From: Actinomycetota bacterium
GTDB lineage: Bacteria > Actinomycetota > Actinomycetes > Streptosporangiales > Streptosporangiaceae
NCBI GenBank assembly: GCA_019240215.1
Contig: JAFAYQ010000035.1
Location: forward strand, 44,123-108,122
DNA length: 64,000 nt
Direction of reading: 5' to 3'
Of the stretch, positions 16,776-26,950 are shown piece after piece. Numbering within the stretch: position 1 is the first letter of the stretch; every line of letters begins with the position of its first letter. The translations under genes and the position numbers were made by a program. Below the pieces are notes generated by a model that did not search any database, had not been told where the DNA came from, and saw only the letters and a program-made list of their open reading frames with translations.

Positions 16776-17834
16776 TCAACCCGGCAGGGAGATCAGCCCG
16801 GCGTTCTCCTCGGCCAGCATCGCCTGGACGATCTGGCGGACCCGCAGGGCCGCCACGTCGGCGCTGACGTTGACCTCGGCGGCCGGGCCGTCCTCGTCGA
16901 TCACCTGCTGCATGGTCTCCAGCGCGCCCGCCAGGGTGGCGTAGTAGGGCGCGAACATCTCGGCCAGCTGGGCGGTGGTGGCGCCGTCGCCGACGCTGAA
17001 GTCACGGCTGACTCGCCACAGCAGCCGGGTGCGGTGGCCGTCGACCGGGGTGACCAGCTGCGTGAACCGCATCCGGGCGCGGCCGCCGGGACCGTCGCCG
17101 ACCAGGCCAGGGCCAGGACGGTCGAGCACCACGTCCCAGTGATCGACCCAGGCGGCCGGGGACAGGAAATGACCCTCCTGGAGGTGCTCGAGCTCCTGGT
17201 CGCCGCGCCGCCCCAGCGCCCGGGCCTGCCAGTCCGGCACCCGCCCGGGCGGGTAGCGGCGCGCCAGCGACACGGTGGTCTCGGTGACCTCGACGTCCAG
17301 CGGCGGCGGGGCGGCCCGCAGGACCGAGGGCGAAACCTCGGGCACCAGGACCGGGATCTTGGTGACGTCGGCGAAGCTCTCGTGCAGCAGCAGGAACCCG
17401 GCGCCGACGCTGAGCTCGCCGCCGACGGTGGCCCAGCCGTCGCCCGCCAGCCAGGGCAGGTCAGGCAGCCGGTGCAGCCGCGCGCGACCCGGCTCACCGG
17501 TCCACACCCAGACCAGCCCGTGGGCTTCACGGACCGGGTAGGACCGGACGGCCGCGCCGACCGGGACCCGGCTCTGGGTGGGCACCCGCAGGCAGCGCCC
17601 GTCCGGGCCGTAGACGAAGCCGCACAGCCCGCAGCTGAGCTCGTCACCCTCCAGCTGACCGAGGTGCAGCGGATAAGGCCGGTGCACGCAGCGGTCGTGC
17701 AGCGCCACCACCTGCCCGCCGACGGTGCGGAAGACGACCAGCGGCAGGCCGGCCACCCGGTAGGCCCGCAGCGTGCGGCCGGCCGACTCGCTCGGGCCGA
17801 GCACGTACCAGCATTCAATCGGGATTGCGGTCAT
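16776..17834 (-). CDS. aberrant Rieske-type oxygenase-like protein with altered metal ligands
   Basis: A 352-residue protein laid out like the vanillate-demethylase class of Rieske oxygenases: an N-terminal Rieske domain and a C-terminal substrate domain. The cluster ligands are Cys49-x-His51 and Cys68-x-x-Cys71. Normal Rieske proteins have CxH and CxxH, so the last histidine is replaced by cysteine (codon TGC, two base changes from CAC). The mononuclear iron region, expected as D-x-x-H-x4-H, reads FADVTKIPVLVPEV, with Lys159 and no histidine. It therefore looks unable to bind catalytic iron in the usual way. It is last in an operon after the P450-reductase fusion (16-base gap), so it may be an electron-transfer or scaffold partner. 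This role is inference. Confidence 0.8.
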   Translation of the reverse strand: MTAIPIECWYVLGPSESAGRTLRAYRVAGLPLVVFRTVGGQVVALHDRCVHRPYPLHLGQLEGDELSCGLCGFVYGPDGRCLRVPTQSRVPVGAAVRSYPVREAHGLVWVWTGEPGRARLHRLPDLPWLAGDGWATVGGELSVGAGFLLLHESFADVTKIPVLVPEVSPSVLRAAPPPLDVEVTETTVSLARRYPPGRVPDWQARALGRRGDQELEHLQEGHFLSPAAWVDHWDVVLDRPGPGLVGDGPGGRARMRFTQLVTPVDGHRTRLLWRVSRDFSVGDGATTAQLAEMFAPYYATLAGALETMQQVIDEDGPAAEVNVSADVAALRVRQIVQAMLAEENAGLISLPG

Positions 17835-17850
17835 CGTGCCTGGCCTTTCG

Positions 17851-20091
<2,241 letters not shown>

Positions 20092-20144
20092 GAGAACTCC
20101 TTCAGGGCCTGGCCAGCGGGGGACGGCTACCAGCGGGGGGACGG

Positions 20145-21488
20145 CTAGAGGTGGTAGGCGTACTCGCGGAACTCCCAGTCGGTGACGAACCGCTGGAAGC
20201 GCTCGACCTCGTTGCGCTTGTAGGCCAGGAACGAGCCGACGAAGTAGCGGCCCAGCACCTCGGTCAGGGCGGTGTCGGCTTCGAGCGCGTCGAGCGCGGC
20301 CGGCAGGGTCGGCGGGAGCATCGGGGCCGCTTCCGGGTTGTAGCCGTAGCCTTCGACCGGCGCCGTCAGCTCGGCCTTGTCGCGGACGCCGAGGTAGGCG
20401 GCCGCGGCGGTGCCCGCGATGATCAGGTAGGGGTTGGCGGTGGCGTCGCCCAGCCGGACTTCCATCCGGGTGCCGGGCCCCCGGTCGGGCGGGATGCGGA
20501 CCATCGCGCTGCGGTTGTCCAGGCCCCAGTCGATCAGCCAGGGGGCCAGCGTGTCGGGGCCGAAGCGCTTGTAGGAGTTGATCGTCGGGTTGGCCAGGGC
20601 CGCCAGCGCGGGCGCGTGCCGCAGCACCCCGGCCACCGCGTGGCGGCCGGTCTCGGACAGCCCGTGCTCGCCGTCGGCGTCGCCGAACACGTTGTCGCCG
20701 GACTCGTTCTCCAGCGACAGGTGCAGGTGGAACCCGGAGCCGCCTTCGTCGTTGAACGGCTTGGCCATGAACGTGGCCAGCAGCCCCTCGTGCCGGGCGA
20801 TCTCCTGGACGGCCGACTTCATCCGGAACGCGCGGTCGGCCGCGTCGACCAGCTCGCTGTGGTTGAGGTTGACCTCGAACTGGCCGGCGCAGAACTCGTG
20901 GTTGGCCGCGGTCACCCGCAGGCCGGCCTCACGGAGGTGACGCAGGGTCTTGAGCAGGACGCCGTTGGGGTCGCCCTTGCGGCCGACCACGTAGACGTTG
21001 CCGGGGCCTTCGCCGTAGCGGCGGTAGCCGCCCGCCCCATCTGACTCGCACAGGAAGTACTCAAGCTCGGGCCCGATAATGGCCTGCAGGTTCAGCTGGG
21101 CCAGGTGCTCGGCGACCCGGCTGACGACCGTGCGCGGCGACTCGGGCGCCAGCGTGCCGTCGGCCAGGAACGTGTCACCCAGACAGGACACGGCGCCGGG
21201 CTCCCACGGCAGCGGGGCCAGCGTGCTCAGGTCGGGCCGGACGTGGATGTCGGGCAGCCCGTCCTCCATGCCGCCCTGGATCGGGATGCAGTCCCCCATC
21301 GGGGTGGTGTGGTAGATACAGCGGCTGAACGGGAGGCCGTGCCCGAGCGCGCCCGGCAGTTCATCCAGCAGCACGTCCCGTCCGCGGTCGATGCCGATCA
21401 TGTCCGAGTACGACACCCGGACCACGTCGACGTCCTGCGATCTGAGCTGCTCGATGACGGCACCGACGTCCTGGCGGTTGCTGTTCAC
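20145..21488 (-). CDS. glutamine-synthetase-like gamma-glutamyl-amine ligase
   Basis: A 447-residue member of the glutamine synthetase fold. Recognisable blocks are the beta-grasp N-terminus (VDVVRVSYSDMIGIDRG), IIGPELEYFL, ANHEFCAGQFEVNL, FNDEGGSGFHLHLSL, INSYKRFGPDTLAPW and NRSAMVRIPPDRG (ATP and glutamate sites). The family includes PuuA, GlnA3/GlnA4-type ligases and AtdA1/TdnQ, which join glutamate to an amine. Being co-transcribed with a P450 and a Rieske-like protein, and divergent from a class I amidotransferase, it most resembles the aniline-type arrangement; polyamine or ethanolamine ligase is the alternative. The GTG at 21488 has GGAGGAG three to nine bases upstream. Confidence 0.85.
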   Translation of the reverse strand: MNSNRQDVGAVIEQLRSQDVDVVRVSYSDMIGIDRGRDVLLDELPGALGHGLPFSRCIYHTTPMGDCIPIQGGMEDGLPDIHVRPDLSTLAPLPWEPGAVSCLGDTFLADGTLAPESPRTVVSRVAEHLAQLNLQAIIGPELEYFLCESDGAGGYRRYGEGPGNVYVVGRKGDPNGVLLKTLRHLREAGLRVTAANHEFCAGQFEVNLNHSELVDAADRAFRMKSAVQEIARHEGLLATFMAKPFNDEGGSGFHLHLSLENESGDNVFGDADGEHGLSETGRHAVAGVLRHAPALAALANPTINSYKRFGPDTLAPWLIDWGLDNRSAMVRIPPDRGPGTRMEVRLGDATANPYLIIAGTAAAAYLGVRDKAELTAPVEGYGYNPEAAPMLPPTLPAALDALEADTALTEVLGRYFVGSFLAYKRNEVERFQRFVTDWEFREYAYHL

Positions 21489-21505
21489 GGCTCCTCCGGT
21501 ACAAT

Positions 21506-21529
21506 CGTTAGGGTCCAAACATAATTTGG
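21506..21529. promoter_or_regulatory. operator B in the ligase/amidotransferase divergent promoter
   Basis: CGTTAGG-GT-CCAAACA at 21506-21521 matches operator A with one mismatch in each arm, and TAATTTGG follows to 21529, repeating the three-half-site layout. CCAAA-N5-TTTGG within it is a second dyad. It occupies the 72-base gap between the divergent ligase gene and amidotransferase gene and could control both. Confidence 0.68.
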
Positions 21530-21560
21530 GCACCACGCTGAGGCAAGGGGTGGACGCAAA

Positions 21561-22301
21561 GTGAGGGTGCTGTTCATTCAGCAAGATCACATGTCGCCGA
21601 CCGGGCCGGTCGGGACGGCGTTCGCCGACCACGGCTTCGACGTCCAGGAGTTCATGGTGGTGCCCGAGGAGCGCTTCACCTCCCCCGGCGTCACCGTCAC
21701 CTTCCCTGACCCGCTCGAGTTCGATGCGGTGGTACCGATGGGCGCCGCCTGGTCGGTGACGAACGATGAGCGGATCGGCAGCTGGATCGGCGACGAGCTG
21801 GACTTCCTGCGCCGGGCGCACGCGGCCGGGATCCCGGTCCTCGGCATCTGCTTCGGCGGCCAGGCGCTGGCGGCCGCGCTGGGCGGCACCGTGGTCCGGG
21901 CCGCGCGGCCCGAGATCGGCTGGACCAAGATCGAGACCAGCCGGCCGGACCTGGTCGAGCCCGGCCCCTGGTTCCAGTGGCACCTCGACCGCTGGATACT
22001 GCCGGCCGGACTGCGGGCGTTCGCACGGACCGACGTCGCCGACCAGGCGTTCATCGCCGGGCGCTCGATGGGGGTGCAGTTCCACCCGGAGCTGACGTCG
22101 GAGATGCTGGCCGGCTGGCTGACCAATGGCGGGCGCCAGGAAGTTGTCGACCTCGGCGCCGATCCTGAGCAGCTGATCGCCGAGACCGCGACCCGGTCAG
22201 CGGATGCGCGGGCCCGGGCCGGGCGGCTGGTGACGGCGTTTCTCGGCCTCGGCTCCGGCGCTGGCTCCGGCGAGGCGGCCGTGACCTCGTCCGACGAATA
22301 G
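21561..22301 (+). CDS. class I glutamine-amidotransferase-like protein (candidate gamma-glutamylamide hydrolase)
   Basis: A 246-residue stand-alone class I amidotransferase domain. The nucleophile is Cys97 in GICFGGQALAAALGG, and the His-Glu pair is His175 and Glu177 in VQFHPELTSEM. Proteins of this type include GMP-synthase-like amidotransferases and AtdA2/TdnT, which cleave gamma-glutamylanilide in aniline degraders. Divergent pairing with a gamma-glutamyl ligase favours a hydrolase or amidotransferase acting on a gamma-glutamyl amine; this is inference. The C-terminal tail from about residue 225 is low-complexity (GLGSGAGSGEAA). The GTG start at 21561 has only a distant AAGGGG. It is followed by the MarR gene with nine bases between. 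Confidence 0.8.
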   Translation: MRVLFIQQDHMSPTGPVGTAFADHGFDVQEFMVVPEERFTSPGVTVTFPDPLEFDAVVPMGAAWSVTNDERIGSWIGDELDFLRRAHAAGIPVLGICFGGQALAAALGGTVVRAARPEIGWTKIETSRPDLVEPGPWFQWHLDRWILPAGLRAFARTDVADQAFIAGRSMGVQFHPELTSEMLAGWLTNGGRQEVVDLGADPEQLIAETATRSADARARAGRLVTAFLGLGSGAGSGEAAVTSSDE

Positions 22302-22310
22302 GATCAGGGC

Positions 22311-22841
22311 GTGCACAGGCCGGAAGACGATCACCCTGAAGACGATCACCGGACGCTGTCGGCGACTGAGGCAGCGGTGAGCGAACGGCTGGCCTCGATG
22401 CCGCTCGACATGCCGGCGATGACCGCGGTCAGCAACCTCTACCGGGCGGCCGGCGCCATCCGCAACCACTTCGAGCACACGGTGCTGGCGCCCTACAACC
22501 TGACCTGGACCGGCTGGGTGGTGCTGTGGGTGGTGTGGATCTGGGAGGAGATCGAGACCCGGCACGTGGCGGCCGAGGCGGGCATCTCCAAGGGCACGCT
22601 GACCGGGGTGGCGGGCACGCTGGAGAAGCGCGGGCTGCTGGAGCGGCGCACTCATCCCGATGACGGCCGCCGGGTGCTGCTGCGGCTGTCACCGGCCGGG
22701 GTCCAGCTCATGACCGAGCTGTTCCCGGTGTTCAACAAGCAGGAGACCCGGGTGGTGGAATCGCTCAACCCCGAGGAGGTCCGGGTGCTGGCGGGCGCGC
22801 TGCGGAAGATCGTGGTGGGCTTGGAAGACACCCCGGCCTGA
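22311..22841 (+). CDS. MarR-family transcriptional regulator
   Basis: A 176-residue MarR protein. After a polar, histidine- and aspartate-rich start, helices lead into the winged helix-turn-helix (VAAEAGISKGTLTGVAGTLEKRGLLERRTHPDDGRRVLLRLSPAG, about residues 85-135). It lies between the amidotransferase-like and PuuD-like genes, nine and three bases away, so the three form an operon. MarR proteins bind short palindromes near their own promoters and release on ligand binding. It is the best candidate in the window to recognise the CGTTT-N6-AAACG dyad, one copy of which sits in front of this operon. The ligand is unknown. Confidence 0.88.
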   Translation: MHRPEDDHPEDDHRTLSATEAAVSERLASMPLDMPAMTAVSNLYRAAGAIRNHFEHTVLAPYNLTWTGWVVLWVVWIWEEIETRHVAAEAGISKGTLTGVAGTLEKRGLLERRTHPDDGRRVLLRLSPAGVQLMTELFPVFNKQETRVVESLNPEEVRVLAGALRKIVVGLEDTPA

Positions 22842-22844
22842 GCC

Positions 22845-23669
22845 ATGCGCCCGCTGATCGCGATCCCGGCCCGTTTCTCGTCCTCGGCCGCGGCTCTGCG
22901 GTTCGAGGCCGAGGTGGCGGCGCGCAAGCTGGTCGAGGCGGTGTACGCGGCCGGCGGTGAGCCGCTGATCATCCACCCCGCGGCGCCCGATGGTGCCGCC
23001 GGCGACGCGGAGGTCGCCGAGCGGCTGGAGTTCACCGGCGGGGTACTGCTGCCCGGTGGCGGCGACCTGCACCCGGCCGCCTACGGCGGCGGCGGGCACG
23101 ACTCGCTGTACGACCTGGACCGCGAGCAGGACGCCTTCGACCTGGCGGTGGCCCGCTGGTGCCTGCGGGCCGGGCGGCCGCTGCTGGCCATCTGCCGCGG
23201 CCTGCAGGTGGTCAACGTGGCCGTGGGCGGCACGCTGATCCCGGACATGCCCCGGCCGCACCGGCACCATGTCTCTGAGCTGATCCTCAAGCCCGACACC
23301 ACCGTGCACGGCGTGCTCGGCCAGGACGTGGTCACCACCAGCTGCTACCACCATCAGGCGGTCGACCGGCTCGGGGCCAGGCTGCGGGCGGCCGCCACCT
23401 CGGCCGACGGCGTGGTCGAGGCGATCGAGGCGGACGCTCCGGGTGGCGGGTGGTTCCTGGGCGTGCAGTGGCATCCGGAGGACACCGCCGCGACCGACCC
23501 GGCCCAGCAGCGCTTGTTCGCCGCCCTGGTGACCGCGGCGGCCGCCCGCGTCGATGGAGCGCAGAAGGGGCTGGCCGTCAAGCGAGCAGATCCTCGAGTT
23601 CGGGGAGCCGGCCGAATAGGTCAGGGAGGCCGCGCAGCCCGTTGCGCACCTCCTGATGGCCCATCGTGA
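22845..23669 (+). CDS. gamma-glutamyl-gamma-aminobutyrate hydrolase-like (PuuD family)
   Basis: A 274-residue class I amidotransferase-fold peptidase of the PuuD family, which hydrolyses gamma-glutamyl amides after oxidation of the amine part. The glycine-rich GGVLLPGGGDLHP, nucleophile Cys117 in AICRGLQVVNVAVGGTL, YHHQAV and the His210/Glu212 pair in VQWHPEDTA are all present. The last 25-30 residues (from about 245) are arginine- and glycine-rich, extend past the usual end and overlap the remnant gene on the other strand by 92 bases. The original stop may therefore have been lost by rearrangement. It is third in the operon with the amidotransferase and MarR genes. Confidence 0.85.
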   Translation: MRPLIAIPARFSSSAAALRFEAEVAARKLVEAVYAAGGEPLIIHPAAPDGAAGDAEVAERLEFTGGVLLPGGGDLHPAAYGGGGHDSLYDLDREQDAFDLAVARWCLRAGRPLLAICRGLQVVNVAVGGTLIPDMPRPHRHHVSELILKPDTTVHGVLGQDVVTTSCYHHQAVDRLGARLRAAATSADGVVEAIEADAPGGGWFLGVQWHPEDTAATDPAQQRLFAALVTAAAARVDGAQKGLAVKRADPRVRGAGRIGQGGRAARCAPPDGPS

Positions 23670-24128
23670 GATCGGGACCGGCCGACGGCTCGACGCCGGC
23701 CAGGCAACGCACGATGTTCCAGCGTGTGAACCCCAGCCAGCCCTTGATCATGAACACGAACCAGCTCGGACCGGGCGGTGGCAGCGCGCCGCCGCCTGCG
23801 ACGTAGCCGTCGAGGACCGAGCGGAAGACGACGGGCTCGATGCTGTCGAAGCCAGGTCCCTTGGCCACGCTGAGGGCGGTCGAGCCGAGCTCACTGGCCA
23901 GCTCGAGCGGCCCCGACAGCTCCCAGTCGAGGATGACGGGCCGGCCGTCCCGGGCCAGCAGATTCCAGGGCTGGATGTCCTTGTGGGTCACCACGACGGG
24001 GCCCGGTCGAACCTGAAGACGTCGCCGGCGTGGTAGGTCCAGCGGCGGTCGGCGAGGTTGAGCTCTTTCACGGAGAACGATCCCTGGTCGGTGTCCGAGA
24101 TTATGCGGGTCCGGCCGCCAACCTCGAC
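23578..24128 (-). pseudogene. remnant of an aminoglycoside-phosphotransferase-family kinase
   Basis: Two pieces of one protein lie in different frames. The upstream piece (about 24128-23992) encodes FSVKELNLADRRWTYHAGDVFRFDRA, resembling an N-lobe with its VK lysine, and then reaches a stop. The downstream piece (138 codons to 23578) starts in another frame directly at the catalytic loop THKDIQPWNLLARDG and continues VILDWELSGP, the HxDxxxxN and DW motifs of choline/aminoglycoside kinases. About 120 residues expected between them are missing and there is no good N-terminal start, so I read it as an internally deleted, frameshifted gene. Confidence 0.65.
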
Positions 24129-24178
24129 TCAGCCGCCACCACGCACATCAGAACGGGCCGCCGGGCGGGTGCGCTGGG

Positions 24179-24634
24179 TCAGGAGTCGGTGATGGCGGCA
24201 AGGAGGTCGCAGGCGCGGGCAAGCACGTCGCGATCCTCGGCGGGGAGCGCGTCCAGTTGGGCGTCGAGCCAGGCGTTGCGCTGGCGGCGGGCCGCCTGGA
24301 CCAGATCGGCGCCGGCGGGCGTGGTCGCGAACAGGACCTTGCGCCGGTCGCCGGGGGCGGGGGTGCGGACCGCGTAACTGGCCGAGGTGAGGCGGTTCAC
24401 GGTCTGGCTCATCGACGCGGGGGCGACGTGGTAGTGGACGCTGAGCTCGGTCAGGGTCTGGGGACCGGCCTTGTCCAGGCGGGTCAGGACCTCGAGGGCC
24501 GTGTCGCCGAGGGTGCCCTCCGGGCGCTCGCTGCGGAAACGGCGGTAGAGGCGCCCGACCGTCCACCGCAACTGATCGCCGAGCCCGGCGTCGTCGGCAG
24601 CCGCCGGATCACCGGCATTTGCACCCGTGTCCAT
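24179..24634 (-). CDS. MarR-family transcriptional regulator
   Basis: A 151-residue MarR protein with the winged helix-turn-helix at about residues 50-110 (TLTELSVHYHVAPASMSQTVNRLTSASYAVRTPAPGDRRKVLFATTPAG). It is divergent from the PEBP-family gene. The 61-base gap carries two identical TTAGTATACCTAAA elements, likely operators through which it represses both itself and the neighbour. No ribosome site is visible before the ATG at 24634, so its message may be leaderless. The inducer is unknown. Confidence 0.9.
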   Translation of the reverse strand: MDTGANAGDPAAADDAGLGDQLRWTVGRLYRRFRSERPEGTLGDTALEVLTRLDKAGPQTLTELSVHYHVAPASMSQTVNRLTSASYAVRTPAPGDRRKVLFATTPAGADLVQAARRQRNAWLDAQLDALPAEDRDVLARACDLLAAITDS

Positions 24635-24640
24635 AGGTCA

Positions 24641-24679
24641 TTAGTATACCTAAAAGTTCGTTCTTTTAGTATACCTAAA
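24641..24679. promoter_or_regulatory. tandem MarR operators, TTAGTATACCTAAA twice
   Basis: TTAGTATACCTAAA occurs exactly at 24641-24654 and 24666-24679, a 25-base spacing. The second copy has an extra T that completes TTTAG-N5-CTAAA, a dyad. Both lie in the AT-rich divergent promoter between the MarR and PEBP-family genes. Confidence 0.7.
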
Positions 24680-24695
24680 GAAAGGTCGGGAACCG

Positions 24696-25259
24696 ATGCC
24701 CAATCCCCTCGGACGGGCCCTCCGCAATCGGCGGGCCGGGCACGACCAGCTGATGTGGGCGCGGCCCGACCTGCAGGCGCCGGAGAATTTCACGCTCAGC
24801 AGCCCGGCCTTCGACCACGGCGAGCCGATACCGGCGCGGCACAGGGGAAGGGTCTTCGGGGCCAACATCTCCCCCGCCCTCGCCTGGACGACGCCACCGG
24901 ACGGCACGAAGGAACTCCTGCTGATCGCCCAGGACCCGGACGTGCCGTTCGGGCAGCCGGCCACCCACGCGCTGGCCGTGGGCATCGATCCGGCGCTGGC
25001 CGGGATACCCGAGGGTGGCCTGAGCCAGCCGAGCCCGGTGGCCGGGCTCCAGCACGGGAAGGGGCCGCTCGGACGGCGCGGCTGGGCGGGGCCGATGCCG
25101 ATTCCCTCGCACGGGCCGCACGCCTACGTGTTCCAGCTGTTCGCGCTGGACTACCGGCCCGAGCTGGCCGCGGGCTTCACGGTGGCCGACGCGGCCGGGG
25201 CGATGGCGGGCCACGTGATCGGGCGGGCGCGGCTGGACGGGACGTACGAGATCCGGTAG
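24696..25259 (+). CDS. YbhB/PEBP-family (phosphatidylethanolamine-binding-like) protein
   Basis: A 187-residue PEBP-fold protein of the bacterial YbhB/YbcL type. The core motifs are NISPALAWTTPPDGTKELLLIAQDPDVP, PATHALAVGIDP, and GPMPIPSHGPHAYVFQLFALD, the anion-binding pocket. There is no signal peptide. The N-terminus (MPNPLGRALRNRRAGHDQLMW) is basic. Bacterial members have no firmly established reaction. AAAGG lies about ten bases before the ATG. Control by the divergent MarR protein is likely from the shared tandem operators. Confidence 0.85.
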   Translation: MPNPLGRALRNRRAGHDQLMWARPDLQAPENFTLSSPAFDHGEPIPARHRGRVFGANISPALAWTTPPDGTKELLLIAQDPDVPFGQPATHALAVGIDPALAGIPEGGLSQPSPVAGLQHGKGPLGRRGWAGPMPIPSHGPHAYVFQLFALDYRPELAAGFTVADAAGAMAGHVIGRARLDGTYEIR

Positions 25260-25370
25260 CCCGCACCCCGGCTGGCCGGAACATCAAGGGGACGCTCCTC
25301 CGGCCGAACCCCTTTAAATTCAGAAAAAGGACTTCGCGGACTTTGTTACCGCGCAGGCCTTGCTCACGAT

Positions 25371-25418
25371 CGTTTGGGTCCGTATGATCCCGGTATCGCG
25401 TTCGTTTAGTAGCAAACG
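25371..25418. promoter_or_regulatory. operator C upstream of the permease
   Basis: CGTTTAGTAGCAAACG at 25403-25418 has the same CGTTT-N6-AAACG form and 16-bp length as operators A and B. A second CGTTTGG-GT-CC half-element starts at 25371. Both lie in the 190-base gap before the permease gene, 33-80 bases from its start. Confidence 0.6.
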
Positions 25419-25450
25419 TTCGGCTGGTCCCGGCAGCTCAGGAGGACTCA

Positions 25451-26947
25451 GTGGGCTCACCGCAGGCAGGCTCGTCATACAAACGGCTGGCGGCTCAGCA
25501 CAAACTCAAGCTCCCCGACGCAGTGGCCCAGTCGATCGGGTTCATGGGCCCCGTCTTCTCCATCGCCTTCCTGGTCCCGCTGCTGGTCGGGGTCAACGCG
25601 GCCAGCCAGGGGGCGGGCGGCGCGGCCCCGCTGGCGGTGCTGGTGGCCGCGATCGGCATCCTCGGCCTCGGCTGGATCGTGTCCGAGTACGCCAAGCGCA
25701 TCCACGCGGCCGGCTCGCTGTACGACTACGTGACCGACGGCCTCGGCGCCAAGGTCGGAGCGGCGGCCGGCTGGCTGTACTACTCCGGCATCATCATCCT
25801 CGGCTGCGGCATCATGGTGCTGATCGCCGGCTACATCCACGACACCCTGCAGGCCGAGTTCAATGTCACCCCGCTGCCGGTCGGCGGCTGGATGGTCGTC
25901 CTCATCGTGCTGATCTCCGCGATCTTGTACGCCGGGGTCCAGCTGTCCACCCGCGCCCAGCTGGTGCTGGCGCTGCTCTCGCTGACGCTGCTGACGATCT
26001 TCTTCATCTACGTGATGGTGCGGGTCGGCTCGGGTAACAGCGCCAAGGCCTTCTCGCCGAGCTCGTCGCCCACCCACTTCACCGGGGTGCTGTTCGGGGT
26101 GCTGTACGGGGTGCTGCTGTTCGTCGGCTTCGAGACCGCGGCCAACCTGGCCGAGGAGACCGAGCACCCCAAGCGCGACATCCCGCGGGCGGTGCTGTTC
26201 GCGGTCATCGCGGCCACCGTGTTCTACCTGCTGGCCTCCTACGCCCAGGTGGCCGGGTTCCACTTCGACCTCGGGAAGATCGCCAAGGCGGCCAGCGGCC
26301 CGCTGTTCGTGCTGGCCGGGCCGGGCGGCCAGGGCGGCTACGGCTCGGTCGCGATCCGGCGGCTGGCCGAGCTGCTGGTGCTGTTCGACATGCTGGCGGT
26401 GCTGATCGGCATCTCGGTGTCGGGCCCGCGCGGGCTGTTCGCGATGGCGCGGGACCGGCGGCTGCCGCGGTTCCTGGCCACGGTCTCGCCCCGGCGCGGG
26501 ACGCCGCTGGGCGCGGCCATCTTCGTGGTCGGCTGCTACGTGGTCTACGCGCTGCTGACCACGTTCTGGACCGGGTTGTTCGCGCTGCCCAGGACGCCGC
26601 ACTACTCGGCCATGTTCTCCTGGGGTTCCACCTTCGGCAGCTTCGCGCTGGCGCTGATCTACCTGCTGCTGGCGGTGGGAGCGGTGCGCGGCCTGCGCGA
26701 TCACCCGAAACGGTGGGCGGTGTACCTGTCGGTCACGGTCAGCCTGCTGGTGACCGGCGGAGCGATCTTCGGCTCGATCTACAAGGTGGCCGCGCCCACC
26801 GTGATCGCCCCCTACGCGGCGATCGGCTGGCTGGCGGTCGGGCTGGTGGTGGCGTTCGTGGTGCGGGGCCGCCCGCAGGCCAGCCACGCCGTGGCCGACC
26901 TCGGCGAAGAGTCCAGCTCGGCGGTGCCCGGGCCGGCCGGGACCTGA
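25451..26947 (+). CDS. APC-family amino acid/amine permease
   Basis: A 498-residue integral membrane protein of the amino acid-polyamine-organocation superfamily with about 12 hydrophobic segments. The N-terminal SIGFMGPVFSIAFLVPLLVG contains the family first-helix break, and FVGFETAANLAEETEHPKRDIPRAVLFAV is the conserved helix 6 to loop region. It probably imports an amino acid or amine by proton symport. AGGAGG sits a few bases before the GTG at 25451. The upstream CGTTT-N6-AAACG dyad suggests co-regulation with the gamma-glutamyl ligase and meta-cleavage operons, so its substrate may be the amine they degrade. The F420-type oxidoreductase gene follows after three bases. Confidence 0.88.
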   Translation: MGSPQAGSSYKRLAAQHKLKLPDAVAQSIGFMGPVFSIAFLVPLLVGVNAASQGAGGAAPLAVLVAAIGILGLGWIVSEYAKRIHAAGSLYDYVTDGLGAKVGAAAGWLYYSGIIILGCGIMVLIAGYIHDTLQAEFNVTPLPVGGWMVVLIVLISAILYAGVQLSTRAQLVLALLSLTLLTIFFIYVMVRVGSGNSAKAFSPSSSPTHFTGVLFGVLYGVLLFVGFETAANLAEETEHPKRDIPRAVLFAVIAATVFYLLASYAQVAGFHFDLGKIAKAASGPLFVLAGPGGQGGYGSVAIRRLAELLVLFDMLAVLIGISVSGPRGLFAMARDRRLPRFLATVSPRRGTPLGAAIFVVGCYVVYALLTTFWTGLFALPRTPHYSAMFSWGSTFGSFALALIYLLLAVGAVRGLRDHPKRWAVYLSVTVSLLVTGGAIFGSIYKVAAPTVIAPYAAIGWLAVGLVVAFVVRGRPQASHAVADLGEESSSAVPGPAGT

Positions 26948-26950
26948 CCG

